Assembly: GCA_963680875.1 (NCBI GenBank)
Contig: OY804578.1
Span: forward strand, 4,340,001 to 4,404,000
Reading direction: 5' to 3'
Source: Bathymodiolus brooksi
Taxonomy: Eukaryota > Mollusca > Bivalvia > Mytilida > Modiolidae
Length of the DNA: 64,000 nt
Part shown: piece after piece, positions 14,601 to 27,200 of the stretch
Layout of the letters: each line of letters opens with the position of its first letter
Numbering within the stretch: position 1 is the first letter of the stretch
Notes under the pieces: model-generated
The model's database searches: none
What the model saw: only the letters and a program-made list of their open reading frames with translations
Told to the model about the DNA's origin: nothing
Position numbers and translations under genes: made by a program

Positions 14601-14940
14601 TACTGGATATAGAATAGGAAATATAAGTGTAAACAGTACAGCATGTGTAGACGACATCGTACTGGATATAGAATAGGAAATATAAGTGTTAACAGTACAG
14701 CATGTGTAGACGACATCGTACTGGATATAGAATAGGAAATATAAGTATTAACAGTACAGCATGTGTAGACGACATCGTACTGGAAATAGAATAGGAAATA
14801 TATGTGTTAACAGTACAGCATGTGTAGACGACATCGTACTGGATATAGAATAGGAAATATAAGTATTAATAGTACTGTACAGCATGTGTAGACGACATCG
14901 TACTGGATATAGAATAGGAAATATAAGTGTTAACAGTACA
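11700..14940 (+). repeat. 3,241-bp tandem duplication, copy 1
   Basis: The segment equals 54 monomers with 11 of class C, counted directly from 11,930 to 15,171. Shared rare markers include GACGATATCG, ACGGCATG (12,598), TATCAATA (12,943), a TGTTAATA class C unit (13,300), GAACTATAAG, GGGTAGAAGAC (13,563), ACCGCATG, GAAAAGG, CATTTGTAG and GTAGAGC. By eye I found only three differences from copy 2: AAGCGTT at 11,879, ACAGAATG at about 14,040 and ATATGTGTT at about 14,802. The left edge lies between about 11,630 and 11,800. Confidence 0.92.
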
Positions 14941-17900
14941 GCATGTGTAGACGACATCGTACTGGATATAGAATAGGAAATATAAGTGTTAACAGTACAG
15001 CATGTGTAGACGACATCGTACTGGATATAGAATAGGAAATATAAGTATTAATAGTACTGTACAGCATGTGTAGACGACATCGTACTGGATATAGAATAGG
15101 AAATATAAGTGTTAACAGTACAGCATGTGTAGACGATATCGTACTGGATATAGAATAGGAAATATAAGTGTTAACAGTACAGCATGTGTAGACGACATCG
15201 TACTGGATATAAAATAGGAAATATAAGTGTTAACAGTACAGCATGTGTAGACGACATCGTACTGGATATAGAATAGGAAATATAAGTATTAATAGTACTG
15301 TACAGCATGTGTAGACGACATTGTACTGGATATCGAATAGGAAATATAAGTGTTAACAGTACAGCATGTGTAGACGACATCGTACTGGATATAGAATAGG
15401 AAATATAAGTGTTAACAGTACAGCATGTGTAGACGACATCGTACTGGATATAGAATAGGAAATATAAGTGTTAACAGTACAGCATGTGTAGACGACATCG
15501 TACTGGATATAGAATAGGAAATATAAGTGTTAACAGTACAGCATGTGTAGACGACATCGTACTGGATAGAGAATAGGAAATATAAGTGTTAACAGTACAG
15601 CATGTGTAGACGACATCGTACTGGATATAAAATAGGAAATATAAGTGTTAACAGTACAGCATGTGTAGACGACATCGTACTGGATATAGAATAGGAAATA
15701 TAAGTATTAATAGTACTGTACAGCATGTGTAGACGACATCGTACTGGATATAGAATAGGAAATATAAGTGTTAACAGTACAGCATGTGTAGACGACATCG
15801 TACTGGATATAGAATAGGAAATATAAGTGTTAACAGTACGGCATGTGTAGACGACATCGTACTGGATATAGAATAGGAAATATAAGTGTTAACAGTACAG
15901 CATGTGTAGACGACATCGTACTGGATATAGAATAGGAAATATAAGTGTTAACAGTACAGCATGTGTAGACGACATCGTACTGGATATAGAATAGGAAATA
16001 TAAGTGTTAACAGTACAGCATGTGTAGACGACATCGTACTGGATATAGAATAGGAAATATAAGTGTTAACAGTACAGCATGTGTAGACGACATCGTACTG
16101 GATATAGAATAGGAAATATAAGTGTTAACAGTACAGCATGTGTAGACGACATCGCACTGGATATAGAATAGGAAATATAAGTATCAATAGTACAGCATGT
16201 GTAGACGACATCGTACTGGATATAGAATAGGAAATATAAGTATTAATAGTACTGTACAGCATGTGTAGACGACATCGTACTGGATATAGAATAGGAAATA
16301 TAAGTATTAATAGTACAGCATGTGTAGACGACATCGTACTGGATATAGAATAGGAAATATAAGTGTTAACAGTACAGCATGTGTAGACGACATCGTACTG
16401 GATATAGAATAGGAAATATAAGTGTTAACAGTACAGCATGTGTAGACGACATCGTACTGGATATAGAATAGGAAATATAAGTGTTAACAGTACAGCATGT
16501 GTAGACGACATCGTACTGGATATAGAATAGGAAATATAAGTGTTAATAGTACTGTACAGCATGTGTAGACGACATCGTACTGGATATAGAATAGGAAATA
16601 TAAGTATTAATAGTACTGTACAGCATGTGTAGACGACATCGTACTGGATATAGAATAGGAACTATAAGTGTTAACAGTACAGCATGTGTAGACGACATCG
16701 TACTGGATATAGAATAGGAAATATAAGTATTAATAGTACAGCATGTGTAGACGACATCGTACTGGATATAGAATAGGAAATATAAGTGTTAACAGTACAG
16801 CATGGGTAGAAGACATCGTACTGGATATAGAATAGGAAATATAAGTGTTAACAGTACAGCATGTGTAGACGACATCGTACTGGATATAGAATAGGAAATA
16901 TAAGTGTTAACAGTACAGGATGTGTAGACGACATCGTACTGGATATAGAATAGGAAATATAAGTGTTAACAGTACAGCATGTGTAGACGACATCGTACTG
17001 GATATAGAATAGGAAATATAAGTGTTAACAGTACCGCATGTGTAGACGACATCGTACTGGATATAGAATAGGAAATATAAGTATTAATAGTACTGTACAG
17101 CATGTGTAGACGACATCGTACTGGATATAGAATAGGAAATATAAGTGTTAACAGTACAGCATGTGTAGACGACATCGTACTGGATATAGAAAAGGAAATA
17201 TAAGTATTAATAGTACTGTACAGCATGTGTAGACGACATCGTACTGGATATAGAATAGGAAATATAAGTGTTAACAGTACAGCATGTGTAGACGACATCG
17301 TACTGGATATAGAATAGGAAATATAAGTGTTAACAGTACAGCATGTGTAGACGACATCGTCCTGGATATAGAATAGGAAACATAAGTGTTAACAGTACAG
17401 CATGTGTAGACGACATCGTACTGGATAGATAATAGGAAATATAAGTGTTAACAGTACAGCATGTGTAGACGACATCGTACTGGATATAAAATAGGAAATA
17501 TAAGTGTTAACAGTACAGCATGTGTAGACGACATCGTACTGGATATAGAATAGGAAATATAAGTATTAATAGTACTGTACAGCATGTGTAGACGACATCG
17601 TACTGGATATATAATAGGAAATATAAGTGTTAACAGTACAGCATGTGTAGACGACATCGTACTGGATATATAATAGGAAATATAAGTGTTAACAGTACAG
17701 AATGTGTAGACGACATCGTACTGGATATAGAATAGGAAATATAAGTATTAATAGTACTGTACAGCATTTGTAGACGACATCGTACTGGATATAGAATAGG
17801 AAATATAAGTATTAACAGTAGAGCATGTGTAGACGACATCGTACTGGATATAGAATAGGAAATATAAGTGTAAACAGTACAGCATGTGTAGACGACATCG

Positions 17901-18181
17901 TACTGGATATAGAATAGGAAATATAAGTGTTAACAGTACAGCATGTGTAGACGACATCGTACTGGATATAGAATAGGAAATATAAGTATTAACAGTACAG
18001 CATGTGTAGACGACATCGTACTGGAAATAGAATAGGAAATATAAGTGTTAACAGTACAGCATGTGTAGACGACATCGTACTGGATATAGAATAGGAAATA
18101 TAAGTATTAATAGTACTGTACAGCATGTGTAGACGACATCGTACTGGATATAGAATAGGAAATATAAGTGTTAACAGTACA
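14941..18181 (+). repeat. 3,241-bp tandem duplication, copy 2
   Basis: This copy lies directly next to copy 1 with every class C unit at the same offset. The very low divergence implies a recent event or active homogenisation. Its tail (about 17.45-18.2 kb) is the source of further nested copies in 18.3-22.3 kb. Confidence 0.92.
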
Positions 18182-18705
18182 GCATGTGTAGACGACATCG
18201 TACTGGATATAGAATAGGAAATATAAGTGTTAACAGTACAGCATGGGTAGAAGACATCGTACTGGATATAGAATAGGAAATATAAGTGTTAACAGTACAG
18301 CATGTGTAGACGACATCGTACTGGATATAGAATAGGAAATATAAGTATTAACAGTACAGCATGTGTAGACGACATCGTACTGGAAATAGAATAGGAAATA
18401 TAAGTGTTAACAGTACAGCATGTGTAGACGACATCGTACTGGATATAGAATAGGAAATATAAGTATTAATAGTACTGTACAGCATGTGTAGACGACATCG
18501 TACTGGATATAGAATAGGAAATATAAGTGTTAACAGTACAGCATGTGTAGACGACATCGTACTGGATATAGAATAGGAAATATAAGTGTTAACAGTACAG
18601 CATGGGTAGAAGACATCGTACTGGATATAGAATAGGAAATATAAGTGTTAACAGTACAGCATGTGTAGACGACATCGTACTGGATATAGAATAGGAAATA
18701 TAAGT
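17990..18705 (+). repeat. 359-bp tandem duplication (two copies)
   Basis: The mixed TATTAACA unit, a GGAAATAG unit, a class C unit and a GGGTAGAAGAC unit recur at 359 bp (six monomers, one of class C). The GGG of the last marker lies at 18,245 and 18,604. This is the shortest clear multimer duplication that I could fix in the window. Confidence 0.87.
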
Positions 18706-19278
18706 GTTAACAGTACAGCATGTGTAGACGACATCGTACTGGATATAAAATAGGAAATATAAGTGTTAACAGTACAGCATGTGTAGACGACATCGTACTG
18801 GATATAGAATAGGAAATATAAGTATTAATAGTACTGTACAGCATGTGTAGACGACATCGTACTGGATATATAATAGGAAATATAAGTGTTAACAGTACAG
18901 CATGTGTAGACGACATCGTACTGGATATATAATAGGAAATATAAGTGTTAACAGTACAGAATGTGTAGACGACATCGTACTGGATATAGAATAGGAAATA
19001 TAAGTATTAATAGTACTGTACAGCATTTGTAGACGACATCGTACTGGATATAGAATAGGAAATATAAGTATTAACAGTAGAGCATGTGTAGACGACATCG
19101 TACTGGATATAGAATAGGAAATATAAGTGTAAACAGTACAGCATGTGTAGACGACATCGTACTGGATATAGAATAGGAAATATAAGTGTTAACAGTACAG
19201 CATGTGTAGACGACATCGTACTGGATATAGAATAGGAAATATAAGTATTAACAGTACAGCATGTGTAGACGACATCGT

Positions 19279-19342
19279 ACTGGAAATAGAATAGGAAATA
19301 TAAGTGTTAACAGTACAGCATGTGTAGTGTAGACGACATCGT
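19279..19342 (+). repeat. Unique 64-bp monomer with TGTAG duplication, a segment junction
   Basis: This class A unit is 64 bp long for a different reason from class C: GTGTAG is followed by a second TGTAG before ACGAC (about 19,323-19,332). I saw no other copy of this change. The units to its left match the 18.0-kb region (mixed TATTAACA unit, then GGAAATAG). The units to its right match the 16.63-kb region, which is 2,700 bp upstream (GAACTATAAG, class B, GGGTAGAAGAC, ACAGGATG). The insertion therefore marks the joint of a duplication whose ends were misaligned by five bases. Confidence 0.85.
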
Positions 19343-22290
19343 ACTGGATATAGAATAGGAACTATAAGTGTTAACAGTACAGCATGTGTAGACGACATCG
19401 TACTGGATATAGAATAGGAAATATAAGTATTAATAGTACAGCATGTGTAGACGACATCGTACTGGATATAGAATAGGAAATATAAGTGTTAACAGTACAG
19501 CATGGGTAGAAGACATCGTACTGGATATAGAATAGGAAATATAAGTGTTAACAGTACAGCATGTGTAGACGACATCGTACTGGATATAGAATAGGAAATA
19601 TAAGTGTTAACAGTACAGGATGTGTAGACGACATCGTACTGGATATAGAATAGGAAATATAAGTGTTAACAGTACAGCATGTGTAGACGACATCGTACTG
19701 GATATAGAATAGGAAATATAAGTGTTAACAGTACCGCATGTGTAGACGACATCGTACTGGATATAGAATAGGAAATATAAGTATTAATAGTACTGTACAG
19801 CATGTGTAGACGACATCGTACTGGATATAGAATAGGAAATATAAGTGTTAACAGTACAGCATGTGTAGACGACATCGTACTGGATATAGAAAAGGAAATA
19901 TAAGTATTAATAGTACTGTACAGCATGTGTAGACGACATCGTACTGGATATAGAATAGGAAATATAAGTGTTAACAGTACAGAATGTGTAGACGACATCG
20001 TACTGGATATAGAATAGGAAATATAAGTGTTAACAGTACAGCATGTGTAGACGACATCGTCCTGGATATAGAATAGGAAACATAAGTGTTAACAGTACAG
20101 CATGTGTAGACGACATCGTACTGGATAGATAATAGGAAATATAAGTGTTAACAGTACAGCATGTGTAGACGACATCGTACTGGATATAAAATAGGAAATA
20201 TAAGTGTTAACAGTACAGCATGTGTAGACGACATCGTACTGGATATAGAATAGGAAATATAAGTATTAATAGTACTGTACAGCATGTGTAGACGACATCG
20301 TACTGGATATATAATAGGAAATATAAGTGTTAACAGTACAGCATGTGTAGACGACATCGTACTGGATATATAATAGGAAATATAAGTGTTAACAGTACAG
20401 AATGTGTAGACGACATCGTACTGGATATAGAATAGGAAATATAAGTATTAATAGTACTGTACAGCATTTGTAGACGACATCGTACTGGATATAGAATAGG
20501 AAATATAAGTATTAACAGTACAGCATGTGTAGACGACATCGTACTGGATATAGAATAGGAAATATAAGTGTAAACAGTACAGCATGTGTAGACGACATCG
20601 TACTGGATATAGAATAGGAAATATAAGTGTTAACAGTACAGCATGTGTAGACGACATCGTACTGGATATAGAATAGGAAATATAAGTATTAACAGTACAG
20701 CATGTGTAGACGACATCGTACTGGAAATAGAATAGGAAATATAAGTGTTAACAGTACAGCATGTGTAGACGACATCGTACTGGATATAGAATAGGAAATA
20801 TAAGTATTAATAGTACTGTACAGCATGTGTAGACGACATCGTACTGGATATAGAATAGGAAATATAAGTGTTAACAGTACAGCATGTGTAGACGACATCG
20901 TACTGGATATAGAATAGGAAATATAAGTGTTAACAGTACAGCATGGGTAGAAGACATCGTACTGGATATAGAATAGGAAATATAAGTGTTAACAGTACAG
21001 CATGTGTAGACGACATCGTACTGGATATAGAATAGGAAATATAAGTGTTAACAGTACAGGATGTGTAGACGACATCGTACTGGATATAGAATAGGAAATA
21101 TAAGTGTTAACAGTACAGCATGTGTAGACGACATCGTACTGGATATAGAATAGGAAATATAAGTATTAATAGTACTGTACAGCATGTGTAGACGACATCG
21201 TACTGGATATAGAATAGGAAATATAAGTGTTAACAGTACAGCATGTGTAGACGACATCGTACTGGATATAGAAAAGGAAATATAAGTATTAATAGTACTG
21301 TACAGCATGTGTAGACGACATCGTACTGGATATATAATAGGAAATATAAGTGTTAACAGTACAGAATGTGTAGACGACATCGTACTGGATATAGAATAGG
21401 AAATATAAGTGTTAACAGTACAGCATGTGTAGACGACATCGTCCTGGATATAGAATAGGAAACATAAGTGTTAACAGTACAGCATGTGTAGACGACATCG
21501 TACTGGATAGATAATAGGAAATATAAGTGTTAACAGTACAGCATGTGTAGACGACATCGTACTGGATATAAAATAGGAAATATAAGTGTTAACAGTACAG
21601 CATGTGTAGACGACATCGTACTGGATATAGAATAGGAAATATAAGTATTAATAGTACTGTACAGCATGTGTAGACGACATCGTACTGGATATATAATAGG
21701 AAATATAAGTGTTAACAGTACAGCATGTGTAGACGACATCGTACTGGATATATAATAGGAAATATAAGTGTTAACAGTACAGAATGTGTAGACGACATCG
21801 TACTGGATATAGAATAGGAAATATAAGTATTAATAGTACTGTACAGCATTTGTAGACGACATCGTACTGGATATAGAATAGGAAATATAAGTATTAACAG
21901 TACAGCATGTGTAGACGACATCGTACTGGATATAGAATAGGAAATATAAGTGTAAACAGTACAGCATGTGTAGACGACATCGTACTGGATATAGAATAGG
22001 AAATATAAGTGTTAACAGTACAGCATGTGTAGACGACATCGTACTGGATATAGAATAGGAAATATAAGTATTAACAGTACAGCATGTGTAGACGACATCG
22101 TACTGGAAATAGAATAGGAAATATAAGTGTTAACAGTACAGCATGTGTAGACGACATCGTACTGGATATAGAATAGGAAATATAAGTATTAATAGTACTG
22201 TACAGCATGTGTAGACGACATCGTACTGGATATAGAATAGGAAATATAAGTGTTAACAGTACAGCATGTGTAGACGACATCGTACTGGAT
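19330..22290 (+). repeat. Nested ~1.4-kb duplication (offsets 1,441 and 1,382 bp)
   Basis: On the left, markers repeat at 1,441 bp (GGGTAGAAGAC at 19,504 and 20,945; ACAGG at 19,616 and 21,057). From about 19.8 kb on they repeat at 1,382 bp (23 monomers, five of class C). The step of 59 bp is explained by one missing unit: the ACCGCATG monomer at about 19,730 has no partner in the second copy. A GATATATAATAGG change at about 21,325 is private to copy two. Copying ends near 22,290, where a GATATAAAATAGG block begins. Confidence 0.86.
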
Positions 22291-23475
22291 ATAGAATAGG
22301 AAATATAAGTGTTAACAGTACAGCATGTGTAGACGACATCGTACTGGATATAAAATAGGAAATATAAGTGTTAACAGTACAGCATGTGTAGACGACATCG
22401 TACTGGATATAGAATAGGAAATATAAGTATTAATAGTACTGTACAGCATGTGTAGACGACATTGTACTGGATATCGAATAGGAAATATAAGTGTTAACAG
22501 TACAGCATGTGTAGACGACATCGTACTGGATATAGAATAGGAAATATAAGTGTTAACAGTACAGCATGTGTAGACGACATCGTACTGGATATAGAATAGG
22601 AAATATAAGTGTTAACAGTACAGCATGTGTAGACGACATCGTACTGGATATAGAATAGGAAATATAAGTGTTAACAGTACAGCATGTGTAGACGACATCG
22701 TACTGGATAGAGAATAGGAAATATAAGTGTTAACAGTACAGCATGTGTAGACGACATCGTACTGGATATAAAATAGGAAATATAAGTGTTAACAGTACAG
22801 CATGTGTAGACGACATCGTACTGGAAATAGAATAGGAAATATAAGTATTAATAGTACTGTACAGCATGTGTAGACGACATCGTACTGGATATAGAATAGG
22901 AAATATAAGTGTTAACAGTACAGCATGTGTAGACGACATCGTTCTGGATATAGAATAGGAAATATAAGTGTTAACAGTACAGCATGTGTAGACGACATCG
23001 TACTGGATATAGAATAGGAAATATAAGTGTTAACAGTACAGCATGTGTAGACGACATCGTACTGGATATAGAATAGGAAATATAAGTGTTAACAGTACAG
23101 CATGTGTAGACGACATCGTACTGGATATAGAATAGGAAATATAAGTGTTAACAGTACAGCATGTGTAGACGACATCGTACTGGATATAGAATAGGAAATA
23201 TAAGTGTTAACAGTACAGCATGTGTAGACGACATCGTACTGGATATAGAATAGGAAATATAAGTGTTAACAGTACAGCATGTGTAGACGACATCGCACTG
23301 GATATAGAATAGGAAATATAAGTATTAATAGTACAGCATGTGTAGACGACATCGTACTGGATATAGAATAGGAAATATAAGTATTAATAGTACTGTACAG
23401 CATGTGTAGACGACATCGTACTGGATATAGAATAGGAAATATAAGTGTTAACAGTACAGCATGTGTAGACGACAT
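22290..23475 (+). repeat. Third appearance of the GATATAAAATAGG / GATATCGAATAGG block
   Basis: Markers match 11,930-13,090 at a constant offset of 10,382 bp, and the early part also matches 2,242-2,895 and 447-1,100. The string is GATATAAAATAGG, class C with ATTGT followed by GATATCGAATAGG, GATAGAGAATAGG, GATATAAAATAGG, class C, a run of class A, CGCACTGG, then B and C units. The same string far apart suggests a conserved ancestral module or repeated transfer. Private changes here are GGAAATAG at 22,824 and CGTTCTGG at about 22,940. Confidence 0.82.
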
Positions 23476-24244
23476 CGTACTGGATATAGAATAGGAAATA
23501 TAAGTGTTAACAGTACAGCATGTGTAGACGACATCGTACTGGATATAGAATAGGAAATATAAGTATTAACAGTACAGCATGTGTAGACGACATCGTACTG
23601 GATATAGAATAGGAAATATAAGTGTTAACAGTACAGCATGTGTAGACGACATCGTACTGGATATAGAATAGGAAATATAAGTGTTAATAGTACTGTACAG
23701 CATGTGTAGACGACATCGTACTGGATATAGAATAGGAAATATAAGTATTAATAGTACTGTACAGCATGTGTAGACGACATCGTACTGGATATAGAATAGG
23801 AACTATAAGTGTTAACAGTACAGCATGTGTAGACGACATCGTACTGGATATAGAATAGGAAATATAAGTGTTAACAGTACAGCATGTGTAGACGACATCG
23901 TACTGGATATAGAATAGGAAATATAAGTGTTAACAGTACAGCATGTGTAGACGACATCGTACTGGATATAGAATAGGAAATATAAGTATTAATAGTACTG
24001 TACAGCATGTGTAGACGACATCGTACTGGATATAGAATAGGAAATATAAGTATTAATAGTACAGCATGTGTAGACGACATCGTACTGGATATAGAATAGG
24101 AAATATAAGTGTTAACAGTACAGCATGTGTAGACGACATCGTACTGGATATAGAATAGGAAATATAAGTATTAATAGTACAGCATGTGTAGACGACATCG
24201 TACTGGATATAGAATAGGAAATATAAGTGTTAACAGTACAGCAT

Positions 24245-27200
24245 GGGTAGAAGACATCGTACTGGATATAGAATAGGAAATATAAGTGTTAACAGTACAG
24301 CATGTGTAGACGACATCGTACTGGATATAGAATAGGAAATATAAGTGTTAACAGTACAGGATGTGTAGACGACATCGTACTGGATATAGAATAGGAAATA
24401 TAAGTGTTAACAGTACAGCATGTGTAGACGACATCGTACTGGATATAGAATAGGAAATATAAGTGTTAACAGTACAGCATGTGTAGACGACATCGTACTG
24501 GATATAGAATAGGAAATATAAGTATTAATAGTACTGTACAGCATGTGTAGACGACATTGTACTGGATATCGAATAGGAAATATAAGTGTTAACAGTACAG
24601 CATGTGTAGACGACATCGTACTGCATATAGAATAGGAAATATAAGTGTTAACAGTACAGCATGTGTGGACGACATCGTACTGGATATAGAATAGGAAATA
24701 TAAGTATTAATAGTACAGCATGTGTAGACGACATCGTACTGGATATAGAATAGGAAATATAAGTGTTAACAGTACAGCATGTGTAGACGACATCGTACTG
24801 GATATAGAATAGGAAATATAAGTATTAATTGTACTGTACAGCATGTGTAGACGACATCGTACTGGATATAGAATAGGAAATATAAGTGTTAACAGTACAG
24901 CATGTGTAGACGACATCGTACTGGATATAGAATAGGAAATATAAGTGTTAACAATACAGCATGTGTAGACAACATCGTACTGGATATAGAATAGGAAATA
25001 TAAGTGTTAACAGTACAGGATGTGTAGACGACATCGTACTGGATATAGAATAGGAAATATAAGTGTTAACAGTACAGCATGTGTAGACGACATCGTACTG
25101 GATATAGAATAGGAAATATAAGTGTTAACAGTACAGCATGTGTAGACGACATCGTACTGGATATAGAATAGGAAATATAAGCATTAATAGTACTGTACAG
25201 CATGTGTAGACGACATCGTACTGGATATAGAATAGGAAATATAAGTGTTAACAGTACAGCATGTGTAGACGACATCGTACTGCATATAGAATAGGAAATA
25301 TAAGTGTTAACAGTACAGCATGTGTGGACGACATCGTACTGGATATAGAATAGGAAATATAAGTATTAATAGTACAGCATGTGTAGACGACATCGTACTG
25401 GATATAGAATAGGAAATATAAGTGTTAACAGTACAGCATGTGTAGACGACATCGTACTGGATATAGAATAGGAAATATAAGTATTAATAGTACAGCATGT
25501 GTAGACGACATCGTACTGGATATAGAATAGGAAATATAAGTGTTAACAGTACAGCATGGGTAGAAGACATCGTACTGGATATAGAATAGGAAATATAAGT
25601 GTTAACAGTACAGCATGTGTAGACGACATCGTACTGGATATAGAATAGGAAATATAAGTGTTAACAGTACAGCATGTGTAGACGACATCGTACTGGATAT
25701 AGAATAGGAAATATAAGTATTAATAGTACTGTACAGCATGTGTAGACGACATCGTACTGCATATAGAATAGGAAATATAAGTGTTAACAGTACAGCATGT
25801 GTGGACGACATCGTACTGGATATAGAATAGGAAATATAAGTATTAATAGTACAGCATGTGTAGACGACATCGTACTGGATATAGAATAGGAAATATAAGT
25901 GTTAACAGTACAGCATGTGTAGACGACATCGTACTGGATATAGAATAGGAAATATAAGTATTAATAGTACAGCATGTGTAGACGACATCGTACTGGATAT
26001 AGAATAGGAAATATAAGTGTTAACAGTACAGCATGTGTAGACGACATCGTACTGGATATAGAATAGGAAATATAAGTGTTAATAGTACTGTACAGCATGT
26101 GTAGACGACATCGTACTGGATATAGAATAGGAAATATAAGTATTAATAGTACTGTACAGCATGTGTAGACGACATCGTACTGGATATAGAATAGGAACTA
26201 TAAGTGTTAACAGTACAGCATGTGTAGACGACATCGTACTGGATATAGAATAGGAAATATAAGTGTTAACAGTACAGCATGTGTAGACGACATCGTACTG
26301 GATATAGAATAGGAAATATAAGTGTTAACAGTACAGCATGTGTAGACGACATCGTACTGGATATAGAATAGGAAATATAAGTATTAATAGTACTGTACAG
26401 CATGTGTAGACGACATCGTACTGGATATAGAATAGGAAATATAAGTATTAATAGTACAGCATGTGTAGACGACATCGTACTGGATATAGAATAGGAAATA
26501 TAAGTGTTAACAGTACAGCATGTGTAGACGACATCGTACTGGATATAGAATAGGAAATATAAGTATTAATAGTACAGCATGTGTAGACGACATCGTACTG
26601 GATATAGAATAGGAAATATAAGTGTTAACAGTACAGCATGGGTAGAAGACATCGTACTGGATATAGAATAGGAAATATAAGTGTTAACAGTACAGCATGT
26701 GTAGACGACATCGTACTGGATATAGAATAGGAAATATAAGTGTTAACAGTACAGGATGTGTAGACGACATCGTACTGGATATAGAATAGGAAATATAAGT
26801 GTTAACAGTACAGCATGTGTAGACGACATCGTACTGGATATAGAATAGGAAATATAAGTGTTAACAGTACAGCATGTGTAGACGACATCGTACTGGATAT
26901 AGAATAGGAAATATAAGTATTAATAGTACTGTACAGCATGTGTAGACGACATTGTACTGGATATCGAATAGGAAATATAAGTGTTAACAGTACAGCATGT
27001 GTAGACGACATCGTACTGCATATAGAATAGGAAATATAAGTGTTAACAGTACAGCATGTGTGGACGACATCGTACTGGATATAGAATAGGAAATATAAGT
27101 ATTAATAGTACAGCGTGTGTAGACGACATCGTACTGGATATAGAATAGGAAATATAAGTGTTAACAGTACAGCATGTGTAGACGACATCGTACTGGATAT

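Noticed and set aside
840..24500. TATA-box-like promoters in GATATAAAATAGG monomers
   Set aside because: The motif arises from a single G-to-A change in an AT-rich stretch and recurs with the repeat. No gene or other core promoter element lies downstream. Satellite transcription is possible but nothing in the sequence shows it.
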